DNA from: Salvator merianae
Taxonomy: Eukaryota > Chordata > Lepidosauria > Squamata > Teiidae
Length of the DNA stretch: 64,000 nt
Reading direction: 5' to 3'
Assembly (NCBI GenBank): GCA_003586115.2
Contig: QVOM02000042.1
Coordinates: forward strand, 71,903,447 to 71,967,446
The notes below the pieces were generated by a model. That model was not told the DNA's origin. It saw only the letters and a program-made list of their open reading frames with translations, and made no database searches. Position 1 is the stretch's first letter. Each line of letters opens with the position of its first letter. Positions 12,000 through 24,259 of this stretch are shown in pieces. Both the position numbers and the translations under genes were made by a program.

Positions 12000-12335
12000 C
12001 ATTCCCAGGTTTCTGGTAATGCTGAAAGTGGAAGTCTGGGAGTCTGCAATTAAGAAATGGGCTTCCAGCACTAACAGTGCAAATGTCAGCTACCTCACCA
12101 TGACAGTGGCTGTAAAAAGGTCCAGTCATTGCCATGGCAACCAGGGATGTGGGAATGACTGTGCAGCTGCAGTCGCACTGTGGCATGCAGCATTCACACC
12201 CAGAACTGTGTGCAAACTGTGTGCAGTCCAGCTGCTCCTGTACCAGCTGCTCCTGGTACAATTTTGTTGTCCACAGCTAGTACCGACCAGTACATCTCTG
12301 CGCTCATTAGCACTAAAGTGCAAACAAACCCTTTG
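12000..12335. repeat. Interspersed MITE-like repeat (partner at 29,719-30,270)
   Basis: Shares CTCACCATGACAGTGG, the TTGCCATGGCAAC versus CTGCCATGGCAAC stretch, and the AGCnnnTACCAGnnGCTCCTGGTA-type small palindrome region with 29,719-30,270. The right edge (GTGCAAACAAACCC) resembles that element's GTGTGAACAGGCCC terminus. It is a degraded copy; open frames of 99-117 codons on both strands are incidental. Confidence 0.5.
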
Positions 12336-12424
12336 TCTGCAACATGCCTGGAGGTGGAGAAAATATCTATGATTCCTATCTCCTATCTCCCATTAGTGAT
12401 TAGGGTTAGGTTTTACTCTTAATT

Positions 12425-12830
12425 GCCCCTTCTATAGCTCTTTTAAGACTATCTGTCAAAATTGTCCTCATTTGACCTCTAATTCATAAGAATAACCCTG
12501 CTCTTTAGCAGTGAGACACCTAATGGGGGAAGCCCTTTCAGTGTGACCTTTCTGTATTTACTGTTTCTCTCTTTCAACAGCTTTGAATCAGCTTTGATCT
12601 GTCAAATGTGTTGTTTTGACTGTTTTTTAGATTTTTTTAATTGTATTTTCAATAAAAGTGTAATTTGTTTTCAAAGAATACTTTATCCAGAGACTTTTTA
12701 TATTGCTTGCTGTTTGATTTTATGAGTGATTTTACATTTTTAAAAAAATGAGTCAGAAGGTCTTTTTTATTTTTAGAGTTCAGTAAGTGGGGAGCTTTTT
12801 CCTTTAAACCAGTATATCCAGTTCACTACC
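12425..12830 (+). repeat. LTR-like interspersed repeat, copy 1 (partner at 25,655-26,015)
   Basis: Shares CTGTCAAAATTGTCCT near the start and AATAAA(A)GTG followed by TTTGTTTTCAAAGAATAC (about 12,651-12,683) with 25,655-26,015, spaced similarly. After the AATAAA signal both copies have related T-rich sequence and a GAGT(G/C)AG-like stretch. A polyadenylation signal late in a roughly 400-bp repeat suggests an LTR or retroposon end, but terminal TG/CA and target duplications were not identified. Confidence 0.5.
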
Positions 12831-13854
12831 CTTAATAATTATAGGGAAGAGCTATGCCTAATCTGCATTCCCATGCATGGCAAGAAGGAAATATGTGAAC
12901 ATCATAACACTAAGGACACATTTACAATATTCTCCCTCCTGTCACTTTTTCAGTGCACATTTTCATGGAAAACCTATCTTAAATGTGGCTAATATGCTGT
13001 TCACACCACTGCTGAGGACTCCTTGAAGACTGGGTTTTCCTAAGAACTGGGCCCCAGCTGTGTGATTGGCTCATGGAGTTGTTGACTTGGGCCAGTTACC
13101 TTGCTTGGTTCACAAAGCATTTTCTCCTTTTCCATCAATCAGCATGATCATTCCTTTCCCAATCACATGGCAGAATTTTTTAAAAAATTGTTTTTCCACC
13201 ACAAAATCCACCTACTCAGATTTAAACAGATATCCCAATATAATTGAATGCAGATAGAAATTACTGCACAAAACACCTGTCCAATTTGTCTGGAAGTTTT
13301 CTACTCCTAAATTTGTACATACTTTCCTAGAGCTCATAAAAGTGAGTTTATTCGACACCAAACAAATTTAAAATACAGCAAAATCTTCTAAAATGTAATT
13401 TCTGTTATGTTTTTGCTACACATCTAACCAATTGTGACTATATATCCTGCTATCACACATTTTGCTGCCCAAAGCCTGAAGTAAATGTCAACCCTGCAGC
13501 ATGCTGGGATCTTCTTCTTGGTTCAGCTGCCATTTTCCTACTTGTCTTTGGCAAATTGGAGAAAAAGCAAAATATAATAATATAATAATCAACTGTGCTA
13601 AAATAGAACAAACCCTGCAAATTTGAAAGTAAATAAAATAAAAGAGATTAATAGTCATAGCCAGATTGTTTGGGCAGAAAGAAATACCTCACCAACCACC
13701 AGGTAAGTGAGAAGCGAAGCTCTTACAAAGGAAGCATGGGGCTAATGTTTTAAAGGCCATGGCAAGGTCATAAGGTACGTGAAGCAACGACATGAAAGAA
13801 GATTTCAAACCTCAGCTACATCACCCAATGAAAAAAACTGGAATAAAATGCAAT

Positions 13855-13943
13855 TGTTGGGCCACTATGTGAGACAAGATGCTGAGCTAGATGGTTTATG
13901 GCCCAATCCGGCAGGACTCCTCTCATGTTGTAATGTTCTTTAG
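13855..13943 (-). repeat. Sauropsid interspersed repeat fragment, copy 1
   Basis: The reverse complement reads AAGAACATTACAACATGAGAGGAGTCC..., then CATCTAGCTCAGCATCTTGTCTCACA. It matches the plus-strand copy at 63,828-63,940 and the minus-strand copy at 24,150-24,258. It is familiar as an abundant interspersed repeat in reptile DNA; I could not assign the class. Confidence 0.6.
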
Positions 13944-14054
13944 ATCACATATTACCACATTTTGCTTTTCCAAACCTCATCTCACAGAAGGAATAAAGAT
14001 GTCAAAGCAAAGTGCTGCTGGTTCCAGTGTGGTGTTCCAACCAAGGATGTTTTT

Positions 14055-14145
14055 GAAAAAATATTTATTTATTCATTCATTTAAGAATTTAAGAATTTAC
14101 ATCCTGCCCTACACCAGAAGGTCCCAGGACAGGTGACAACAATAA
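14055..14145 (-). mobile_element. L2-type LINE 3' tail
   Basis: The reverse complement has a diverged CCTGTCCTGGGACCTTCTGG segment, then GTAGGGCAGGATGTAAATTC and a run of AATG/AATA units. This matches the L2 tail at 50,525-50,590 (GCCCTGAGACCTTCGGG...AGGGCGGGATA). Only the tail is recognisable. Confidence 0.6.
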
Positions 14146-15925
14146 ATAGATAAAATATATAGAATACTGTTAGAACATATTTAAAATATTACCCAGCAGG
14201 TTTTAAGTAAAATGATGTTGTTTTAATAGCTTGTCATAATGATTAAGTTATAACATAGTTAAATCAGCTATAAACCTCTGCTCCCCCTCCCTTCTCTCTC
14301 TCACTCACAAACCCCTAATCTAGTAGTTAAACCCCTTTAATTGTTAATAACCACAGTCAACAGAAACAACCAAAGACATTTTCGTGCCTGAGGGAGAAAA
14401 TTGGGCCTCCATCTCATGAGTGAAGATATAACAAATACAACAATTGATAATATGTAGACTTTTAGTGATAATCTCAGAACTTACCACCTGACACAGGCTA
14501 TACATCTGTGTCTATTAGCAGCAATCACTCCACAAGGTCTTGTATAGAGGAGCAATTTCATTGCAAACCCTGACATAAAGATCCCCACATAACCTCATCC
14601 CATCTCTGCCACAGGCCATAAGATACATTGTCATTCTGCTTTTATAAAGCTACAACCTTTTTCTTAATTTGATCATCTTTAGGAAACTCTTAAATATATT
14701 ATATATTTAATTTTGCTGTAGCCTACCAAGTGAACAGGGCTGGCTTAAGACTTTTTGCTTGCCTGAAGCGACTAGTAAGATGGCACACACTTTCCATTCC
14801 ACATTACAGCAATTTGTCTGTCATCTCACTGTTATGCCCCCCACAAAAACCCTGCTGCCTAAGGATGATGTCTCACTCTGCCTGAAAAGCCCAGCCTCAT
14901 ACTGATAGCCACCCCTGAAGTACTCCAGCCCTTGTTTTACCTGTCAAGAAGTCTCCAATATACAGTAGTGAAGAAGGGGCAATAGGGCTGTCCCCAGGGT
15001 ATGACAAAAGTTCTGAAGAACGCAGAGTAAGAATATCTAGGATTTCTCTGCAAGCCTGGTTTAGCTCAGCATTACACTTTGGACTTTTGGTGTGGTAGTA
15101 GAATGGAGCCAAATCTTTCCCAAAGGCCCTAACTGCTTACTTCATTCCTTAGGAATTGTTTGTTTTGTTTAATTTATATTCTGCCTCTGAGGATGAGTGA
15201 ATATGTAGAGGAACCGCCACAAATCAAGTTCCTCCCACACCATTTCTGATCTCAGAAGGTCAGAAGAATATTAATTAAATACTCGGTACTCATTTCTATT
15301 TAGTTGTGTATAACCATAGGGTACCACTGAGTTGGTTACCACATCAGGCATGATATGATGACCCATGTTACAGCCAACTAGGTGAAGCTAAGCAAGTTGG
15401 ATTCTGATCAGTGTCAGCCGTGCATAACCTTGAGTTTCAATCTAAAAAGGATAAACGTGTAGTTAGAATCACTAAGCCAAGAGAGATTACCCTATTTTTA
15501 TTATGCTGTGGTGCTTGACATTCAAGACAAAAGCTTCTGCCCATGCTAGACGAAGCAGGCTACCCTATTGACCGCAAGATGTTTTTATATATCAGCTTTT
15601 TGCTACAGCTTCCGAATGTCATTCATGTGATATACCATTCAGATTATTTTCTGAACGAAAATCAGGGTATGGACCAATATCATTGACCACTTGTTTTGGT
15701 GACCTATTTGGAAATAAATCCTCAGGAGAATAAGAAAAATTGACAAAGACCTGCTAATAATGAAGAGCTTCAAAGGTGCATAAACTGAAATACCATTTTA
15801 TTCCTTTTGTCAGGAGTTCATTTGGGTCACTCCTGGGAGTGCTTTATTCCGGAATATCCAAAGAAACGTCTGGAGGCAGCAGTTAGTTATACGCAGCAAA
15901 GTTCCTGCTTGTAGGAGAGTGTGCA

Positions 15926-15959
<34 letters not shown>
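15926..15959. repeat. (CA)n microsatellite
   Basis: About seventeen CA units in tandem with no visible interruption. Confidence 0.95.
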
Positions 15960-15961
<2 letters not shown>

Positions 15962-16984
15962 GAATACTTCAGTATTCTCAATCCTTTATCCTTGAACAGT
16001 ACACTAGAGGTTGACATTTAATACCCTGAGGATATAGATGTTTGAAAGCGGGTTATTGTAACAAAGGAAGCCATCCAAATTCTACAAGACCAAAAGGATC
16101 AGATAAAGCTGACACTGAGATAAATCTGTTTTACATCCCTTCTTGCAAAAGTTTTGCTAATCTTAAGTCACTATAGTTTTGCCAGAGCAAAAAGAAAAGG
16201 AAGGAAGCACTAACATCTTGCCTCAATTTGTATATAACGTTGTATATTATGTGCAAGGCAAGGATTGTTGCATTCACCTGAAATCTTGGATCATCTTCAT
16301 TAAACACAAAAATACATAGAAGGGAGAAAGAAAGTCAGAGCCTGAATATGAGGCATCCGAGGATCTGATTAAGCTTCCTCATTAAAATTTGGGTTGGTCA
16401 ACTTAAATCAATTCTTTAAATATATATATATAAAACCAATCATTTAGGTTGATGTAAAAAATTTGGTTGATTATTTTGAATACATATGAGAATTTCCATC
16501 TCTGCGTTCTTGGCCATATACCTTAACAACCCATTTTCTTCCAATTACAGTTGCCCTTCCAGACTTCGTGACTAGCTACATACATGTTTTATTCTGGATT
16601 TAATCAGTTTCCACAGCAATAAAATTATGCCTAAATGAGAAATTTTGTGGCAACCAAGGAGTATTGCTCACAGAATCCATGTTTCATATAGAGCTTTGTA
16701 TCTGCACAGAAAGCACCTCCCTTATCTCCACCCACATCAACTTCATATTGTAACCATAAATGTGGATTTTTTAGAGGCTTGGGTAGGAATTCCAGGGGAG
16801 ATCAAGAAAATGTTTCTTCTTTTCTTCCAACAGTTTCATCAACCAATCATGTACAGTGGCATGTAATTCTGGTTGCTACCTTTTGGGCAGTAGGGGTCCT
16901 TTTACATCTTTCTGGGCAGGAACACTCTTGGGGAGCTACACTTTTGGTGTGTTGAGTCTCTTCTGCCCTTGATTTGCTTCTTTT

Positions 16985-17165
16985 TCTCTCACAGGCTGTG
17001 TTCACATACAAAAGGAGGAGGAGGAGGAGGAGCTCAAGGTAGCTTAGAGATGGTTCACAAATGGGATCACTCACGTGCCAGTCAGCCTGACCCCCTCTCA
17101 GGAACATAATAGGCTAGAAAAGGTGGATTAGAGATGGGATGAGAACACAAGTGCCATGAGTGCTA
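16985..17165. repeat. Interspersed repeat (partner at 47,480-47,615)
   Basis: Shares CCCCCTCTCA, then GGCTAGAAAAGGTGGATT or its close relative, and GAGATGGGATGAGAACA with 47,480-47,615, with less similar flanking sequence. A GGA microsatellite sits inside this copy. Class unknown. Confidence 0.55.
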
Positions 17166-18120
17166 CTGTCTCTAAGGTACTTTTGAGCTGCTTTTTTGTT
17201 AAGTGTGAATGCTGTCATATTGTTGGATCATTTCGTAGTTCCATCTTCTTGTCCTTCCTTTCCTATGAATTGCTGCCTCCCTACACTTCTCTAAAATCAA
17301 AACAGCTGCAACCAGAGGCTCTGTGGAACAAAGTTGCTCAGCCAAAAGTGGAACTGGACAAATCTGTCAAACTTCGTGATTCAGCAGATTTCATGTGTTG
17401 CATATATAAATTCAGGTTATTTCATCTCTACATCATTTTTTAAGGGGTTTGTTTGTTTTCTCTCTTCTTTTGAGATTCTCTTTATACCTGCACTTTGGGC
17501 ACAATTTTCCCAATATACTTATTAACCAGCAGTTGAGCTCCAGTCAATGACATATTTTCTTTTATGCATTTCTGCAGGCATTTTTCAACATACAGGCATG
17601 TTGGTAATATTTTTCATCAATGTACAAATTTTTGTAGTAGTAGCCACACACCATAGGTGCACCCGGATGCACTGTGTGCAGATTTGTTGGGCTTTTTAGA
17701 AAAGCTCAAATCACGTGGGAAATCTCAACTTGATTCAGTGCTCAATGCACTGGATGAAAGAGAAATCTGCTGTGACACTTGAGATTCAAAAAAGCCCAAG
17801 AACTGTGTGCAATGCTTCCAGGTGTGCCTGCAGTCACCAATTAGTACCATATTCTTGTAGATCTCTTTTTTTAAACTTTCTATTTTGGTAGAGAATGTCA
17901 CTGCACACTTCAGAAACATGTAAATTTTGTAAACAAGTGTTGTTAAGTGTATGTACGAAAATCTTCTCCCATCCCTAGCCAACAGCAGTCACAAATCTGA
18001 CTTCTTAGATCAGATCCTATTAGTGCCAGCAGAAGAATTCATGGTGCCTCCACCAACAAAACCCTTCATCACCAGAATGTTTCTTCAACTTCTACGGATA
18101 TCCCGTATGATCTGAAAGAC

Positions 18121-18446
18121 TAGAGATGTGCAAATTCAGTTTGGGTTCATTTGGTTCAAATTGAATCAAATCAATAAACCACCTCCATGTTTGAAAGGGA
18201 CTCATTCAATTCAAACCAAGCCAGGGATGTTTATTCAAATCAAGTCAAACCAAATTGTTTGATTTGAACCATTTGAAATTGACCCCATTCTGGTACTTTA
18301 AATAGGGTTTTTGTAATATATTTTTAAATGTATGTTTTTAATGATTTGAATAGTTGTGAACTGTTTGGGGTTTGATCTAGAACTGGCCAAGCTTGTTCAA
18401 CCTGGTTCTAGATCAAACCAGCAAGCATTAGTTTGTTCACATTCTA
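18121..18446 (+). mobile_element. hAT-type MITE with exact 8-bp target-site duplication
   Basis: The element is flanked on both sides by TGAAAGAC (18,113-18,120 and 18,447-18,454), an exact 8-bp duplication as expected for hAT transposition. Its ends read TAGAGATGTGCAAATTC on the left and, in reverse complement, TAGAATGTGAACAAAC on the right. Near the right end lies a 13-bp perfect palindromic arm pair, TTTGATCTAGAAC (18,371-18,383) and GTTCTAGATCAAA (18,405-18,417). The same ends and palindrome occur in reverse orientation at 45,677-46,174. At 326 bp with no coding capacity, it must have been moved by a transposase encoded elsewhere. Confidence 0.88.
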
Positions 18447-18706
18447 TGAAAGACCGTCCAATCCAAGCCCCATTTAAAGAGAAGGAATCCATAAAAGAAA
18501 GACACAGAAGGTCTTGATGTCAATCATCAACAACAAGCATCTAGCTTGCTAATTAAACATGCATGCGTGGGACAGGGGTTTAGCTTCCACCATATAATGA
18601 GATGTGTATTCTTAATGAAACTATAGCAGTTATTACACATTTTATATGCCCCAAGTGTTGCTCTTCCAGGATCTTTTATGGTATTGTACAGTACTCTTTT
18701 TTGATG

Positions 18707-18780
18707 AAGTTATTTATTATTTATTTGTATTTCTGTCCCACTCTCCACCCTATGGTCTCAGGGCAAGTTACAATAAAAAC
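18707..18780 (-). mobile_element. L2-type LINE 3' tail
   Basis: The reverse complement contains TTGTAACTTGCCCTGAGACC, then a GGTGGAGAGTGGGACAGAAATA stretch and AAATAA repeats, matching the L2 tail pattern seen at 50,525-50,590. No coding part is visible. Confidence 0.65.
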
Positions 18781-18789
18781 CATATAGTG

Positions 18790-21260
18790 AACACAGTTAA
18801 AAAGAGACACGTTTTCATCCAGCAACCAATCAGAGGCAGCAATTGGTTGGATCCTGCCTGAGGGAGTGCAACCTTGATCTTTCCATTAGTCCATATTTCT
18901 GATACTAGATTGCACTTTTGTACAGGAACCCAGAGCACTCCCTTTCACAGATGGCAACACACTGAGCACAATTCTCAGAATAAAATACACATAAAGTACA
19001 AGAGGCAAAGCGTAGACATTCTAGCTGAAGAAAAACACAAGGGCAAAAGAAAATATGCCTTGCATATGTTTATTCTGGGTTTTTGTGCTCTGCATGTGCA
19101 TGTTTTAGAAAGCTAGAAGAAGAAGAAAGCTCGTTTCTGCCAATGAATGATACATTTACTTTAGATTCTTTTGTATGGCAACTGTTCATGCCTCAGGTAC
19201 TTAACCTTTACTTTAAAAACATAGTTGGGGCCTAGCCTTGGAGGTGGAAGGGAGAGAAGGTAGTACTCTTATAAATGCTTCACTTAACAAAGGCACTATT
19301 ATAAGGAGGTGCAATCGTAAGAGGCTGAATGGCATTCATTGTTTCAGGTTTCAGAGCCCTCATACATCTGCTGCCTGTCAAAGGCAGATACTGTGTTCAT
19401 AAAGTAAAGTGGTCTGCCTGCAAAGAGATCTCTGTGTTGTGGCTCAGACGCAATATCATGTGAGATGTCCTTTCCAGCTAAAAAGCTGGGCATTTAAAGC
19501 ACCTGTGGTTGCTAAAAATTATGAATTGTGAATTCTTATGACCATAATTAGCAACTGGATATCTTCTTAGAGCAGAGGTCTTTCATCTTTTTGCGATCCT
19601 AGACACAGTTTTGCATCCAAGAACCATTCAGGCTTGGTCAGCCTATCCTACCACACAGGTTGCGATGAAGACAAAATGAGTAGGAAAACACCATATACTG
19701 TACATTGTATGAAGGCCATGTCTCCATTTACCTGCAGGGGTGCTTTAAAAACACTTATTTGCCACCCTATCTCCATCTGTGATGGCAACAGATGAGCCAC
19801 AGCAACCATGTCATCTTTTTGTGGGTGGAATTGCCATCCAAATTTTGGTTTGCAGGGCACAATTTTCTGCCCAGAATACAGTTGCCATGGATCACTGCTT
19901 CAAATGATACCTCCACACTCCACATTGGAGACAAGGGCTGCATACAGACAGAGTCAAAAACCCATAATTTTTTCATAATTGTACCTGATTTGCCAAACAT
20001 GAGCACAGTGCTCAAAATAGAATCCCAGAATGTAGTCCCGTTTTACCATTAACTATCGTAGTGCAATATCCTATTATTCCATAATTGCAGCTCTGTCTGG
20101 ATTACTATGCAAGGAGTACAGCGAGAGTTCGGCATGAGCTGACACTACCTGGAAATACTTCGCATGATACTATTGGCCACTTGTACAGCACAATGGGAGG
20201 GTTAGGTCACGTGGAAAGAAAATCTCACAACTATAACCTCACTCTGCTGCTGCAGGCAATGCTAAAACACAGAGTATCAATCTAACATCTAGACAATGTG
20301 TTACAATTCCAGATGTACTTTATACTGGTATATCAATAAATTGTAGAATAAATAAATGATGTCTGACAATGGCCAAGAAAGCATCTTTCGCAGCAAGAAT
20401 CATAGTACCCAAAGAAACCAGTTCCCTTAGTAAATGGAGACCCTTACAAGAGGAAATGTGGAATCTAAACAACATCCCATTATTACCTCTTGCCACCCCC
20501 TGCTTGATGTCTGGCAAGCACCTTCCAGGGACAGCTCAAGAGAGACTACCAGAAGCCATCCAAGCACCTGCTGCTTCCTTTTGTTGTTTTCATACACTTG
20601 GCAGACTTCAGTTAGCCCCCATTGACCTGATTCCAGAAGGTGCTGTCTCCAGAAGAGACAGCAAAGATAAGCATCACTATTATAAACTCAGCATCATTGC
20701 TGAGTTTTCCCATAATAGCAATATTACAGGTTTTCTGCCACTAAAAGCAGCACTATATTGGGAATACCATGAGTATGTCTGCCATTCCAAATATAGTACT
20801 GAGACATTCTCAGGTTCTACTGCAAAACTGGAGGGCGTCTCTGTTTCTTGAAGGAAGGATGGAATAAAACATGCAATAAATCTAGAGCATAATATCTATG
20901 TCTAACTTACTATCATCTCTTTGTTCTTGCTGGGTTTTCCAGTGCTCACTCTTCTTTTGACTATTGAATGGTGTGAACCAAGCACATTTGTTCTACATTA
21001 TAAAAGAATAATGGTAATGCCAGGCTTGTTATCTGCCGGTTAAGTTTATCTACCTTTAGTGGATTACCTCACAAGCTTCTCCTTTTAAACAAAACGTATA
21101 TGACTACTAAGGATGGTGTTTTACTACTCAGTTAGATGGACTGACATTCATAGGAATAATTATTTACAATAAAGATTATAGAGCACTTAGATGATCTACC
21201 AACTTGTTTCCATTGATCATTTGCTAACCAAGGTTAAAAAAAGATCACCCAAGTAGGAAG
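18790..21260. other. No recognisable gene
   Basis: The longest frame, 20,369-20,851 on the plus strand (160 codons), has no recognisable domain, signal peptide or compositional support. Near 19,568 a CAGAGGTCTTTCATC segment resembles one end of a Charlie-type hAT element, but no second end was found. Confidence 0.35.
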
Positions 21261-21266
21261 CATATA

Positions 21267-21462
21267 GGAAGTGGCTGTAGGTCAGTGGCAGAGCAAGCTA
21301 TCTGGAAATCTGAGGGTTGACTATTCAATCCCCAGCCTCTCCCCAGAAGAAGACAATGGCAAAACCATGTCTGTATCTCTGCCAAGAAAACTGCATAGAT
21401 GCACCCATGCAGTTAACCAGGAGTTGGTTATGATTTGGAGGTACCCAGCAACAACAAGAAAA
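21267..21462 (+). mobile_element. tRNA-derived SINE with BovB-like tail
   Basis: The head AGTGGCTGTAGGTCAGTGGCAGAGCA carries an A-box-like promoter, and a B-box-like ATTCAATCCC follows at about 21,323. The body and tail (CTCTGCCAAGAAAACTGCAT, CCATGCAGTTAACCAGGAGTTGG, CAGCAACAAC) match the SINE at 52,151-52,340. The tail resembles the 3' end of BovB LINEs, the usual partner of squamate SINEs. Copy 1 is more diverged and no clear target duplication was seen. Confidence 0.8.
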
Positions 21463-21904
21463 CATAAACATTCATCTCTAAACTGTGGGTGGTAGGAAAA
21501 AAGTTCTAAGGAAGTAATGTGCGCACCAGAATACTTTCATGCAGAAACATTTTTAAAAAGTAAAATGCACCTTGTGAGTGAATTTGTGAATTTATGACCT
21601 GCTTCTTCCACCCAGCCCTGCTTCACTTCATTCAATTGTTCTTTTCTTTGCCTTTGCTGTTCTGAAGATCTTGGTTCATCAATGGAAACACACAAATCTT
21701 TCAAAAAGCACAGGAACAATAACAAATTGTTACGCAACTTCAAATATTCCTATCTGTGGATGAATTGCTGATAATCATTCAGCTAGCATTCCACAGGTAA
21801 AAGATAGAAACAGCTAAGTTTCCTGGGGTAGAGGAGGGAGGAAGAGCATGCTGGGAAATTCCTTTATCAGCTCCCAACAGAGAACCTACCAGATAACTTT
21901 GCTT

Positions 21905-21986
21905 TTAGATATAGTATCAGTAAGTTTTGTTGTTATTGTGTAAACCATTCTGATGTAAACCACTCTGGAACATCATAGTGAAGAAG

Positions 21987-22017
<31 letters not shown>

Positions 22018-22035
22018 CATAAATAAATAAATAGT
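21905..22035 (+). mobile_element. L2-type LINE tail with (ACAT)n and (AAAT)n
   Basis: GTTGTTATTGTGTAAACCATTCTG...ACCACTCTGGAAC resembles a diverged L2 3' tail. It ends in about eight ACAT units (21,989-22,020) and AAAT units. Confidence 0.6.
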
Positions 22036-22039
22036 GTTT

Positions 22040-24145
22040 ACTATGCTATCTACCTTTAAGTACTTGGTGATATAGCAGCCAGAGTTCAGTTCCTCCACTG
22101 GGTTTAACTGCTGATCAAAGAAGACCTTTCAAGGCTTCAAGGATGTAACCCTCCAAATTTGTCTCAAGAACTCACCAAATCTTTGACTGTTAGCAATGCT
22201 GACTGTAGTCTATGAGGAAAGGTCATAACTCAGTGAAAGAGGCCATGCTTTACTTCTCAAGACAACCTTTTCCCCTCCTATATCTTATGAATAGAACTGG
22301 TGGGATCATATAAGAGTTACTCCTAATCAAGTACAGGCACCAGTAGATCAAACAGACCAAAGATTAGGCAGCTTCATATTGAACATATGAAAAAAGCAGT
22401 AATATCCCCTCCTTCTCAAAAAAAAGCAATCAAATTAAATCGTTATAACTCAAATGACATTTTTGACTTCCTGTTTCTCAAACGAACAGAAGCAAGCATA
22501 TGTTCCCGTTAAGAATCACTGCATGCATATCATAAACACAACTAAAGTGTAGACTGACTTGCTACTACATGCAATTTCACTCTGGTTTCAGAAGGTTCAG
22601 ACCTCATGCAAGAGATACCTAAATACAGTTGATTTCCGAGCTGCTCTTATTTTTATCCCAGGATGCTAATCCCTTTCAAAATTCCATATGGGTTCTTTTC
22701 TTACATGAGATCCTGCTATACTCCAGTGACCTTTTTGTACCATTTCATTAAATGCCTTCAGCTTCAGCTTCCATGAATTGCTTACTTAATTTTATTTTTT
22801 TAAAAAAATGATTTCTGCATATAAAACACAAGAGAAGTGTTTTTCCATCACCACTGTCACCATCACCTCTATCCCCACCACTGTTACGCTGCCATGGGAT
22901 AAGATGTGATGAAAATCCTGTGCTATCTGAACTGTACTTCCCTAATCAAATGGGTGTAACAGATGGCTGCTGGAGCAAGCCATCACAATGGAAATATCTG
23001 CAGTTCTCATGGTAACGGATTCTGCCAGGTCTGAGGAATTTGCTGTTTTCCAGGACATCTGAGCTGCAATCTCTTTCGAGCTGTCTAGCAGTCTCAGCCT
23101 CACACTCTCAGCATGATGGAGATAGAGTTGAAAGGTGGAGCCTGATTTCGCATTCCAACTGTGATTAAAGACACAAAGCACTCCCAAGCAGAATCAATAC
23201 CAAGCTGCATATTCATTACATGCTATCTAGAACCTCATTAGCTGTTTGGGACAGCATTACAAGGAAATTATCATATGCTGTCTTCTTCAAGGAAAAAAGG
23301 TATAAAAAAAAAAAGGAGAAGAGAAAGAAAACAAAGAGAGAAAAGGCAAAGCGGACATATGGGGAATTAGGATGCATGAAGCGTTCCCTCTTAATAAAGA
23401 TATGGAGCAATATTAAAACTAGCAGTTGTTTCCATCTTGTGGCAACATGTCAAGATTACTTAGCAGAGAGGATGAAACATCTGGCCTAAGAAAGAAAATA
23501 AGAAGAGGAAAAAAGATGTCAGATTTCCAAAACATTATATAAAAATCAATGAAAGGGGAGGGGGAAGAATAAGCAACGGTTCCTATTATTATTACTAGTG
23601 ACACACATCTTTATAATATGCTTACAATCAAAAAATGTGGTTTCTAATAAGGTGTGGGCCTGTATATGAAGATACAGGGATTTCTACAAAAGGACTGGCT
23701 CCAAGTCCAAAGACTTCTGTAAATGATCTCTTTTTTAGTTTTCTTCTCTCTGTTTCTGATTTCATCCTGTTTGCCCACCACAACTCAAGAGAAAAAGTTA
23801 AAAAAAAAAGTATATGTGTGTTAAAGACTTCTCTGCAAATTTCAAGCAGTTTTCAAGCTACAAAAAAAATGCATATGACCCCTCTTGCTGTACTATCTGC
23901 TGGAAACCAAACAGAGACATAACTACCACTGGGTGAGATCAACCTTTTTTCAGGGGCCCCGAAACCAAAGAACCACAGAAACTGCTGTAGTTTGGCTAGC
24001 TATTGAGCTGAGCAATTTATTTAATATTGAACTCTGTGCTTGGTTATGATCTCAATCTGGCTAATGGAGGTGGTGGACTACCTTCTCTTCTTTGCTGAGG
24101 GACCCTATCCTAGATGCACCTCTACATGCACAAGGATTGATTCAG
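22040..24145. other. No recognisable gene
   Basis: AT-rich sequence with short incidental frames and a purine-rich stretch at about 23,300-23,350. No repeat boundaries or exons were recognised. Confidence 0.4.
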
Positions 24146-24149
24146 AATT

Positions 24150-24258
24150 TCTGCTTCTTCCAGAAGCAATTGGTGGGTCACTTTGTGAGACAGGATGCTG
24201 AACCAGATGGGTTGTGGTCAATGCAGCAGAGCTCCTCTTAAGCTCTTATGTCCTTGAA
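24150..24258 (-). repeat. Sauropsid interspersed repeat fragment, copy 2
   Basis: The reverse complement reads GGACATAAGAGC...GAGGAGCTCTGCTGCATTG, then CATCTGGTTCAGCATCCTGT and CTCACAAAGTGACCCACCA. It matches the copy at 63,828-63,940 over about 95 bp, including the TTCAGCATCCTGTCTCACA block. Confidence 0.65.
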
Positions 24259-24259
24259 T

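Larger units (their letters stand above)
14150..18112. other. No recognisable gene
   Basis: AT-rich unique sequence. It includes a possible L2-tail remnant near 15,162-15,200, a CA microsatellite at 15,926-15,959, a short TA run near 16,420 and a GGA run at 17,018-17,032. Open frames are short and unsupported. Confidence 0.4.

Noticed and set aside
12000..12372. 99-117 codon frames on both strands as genes
   Set aside because: The sequence is a degraded copy of an interspersed repeat also seen at 29.7-30.3 kb.
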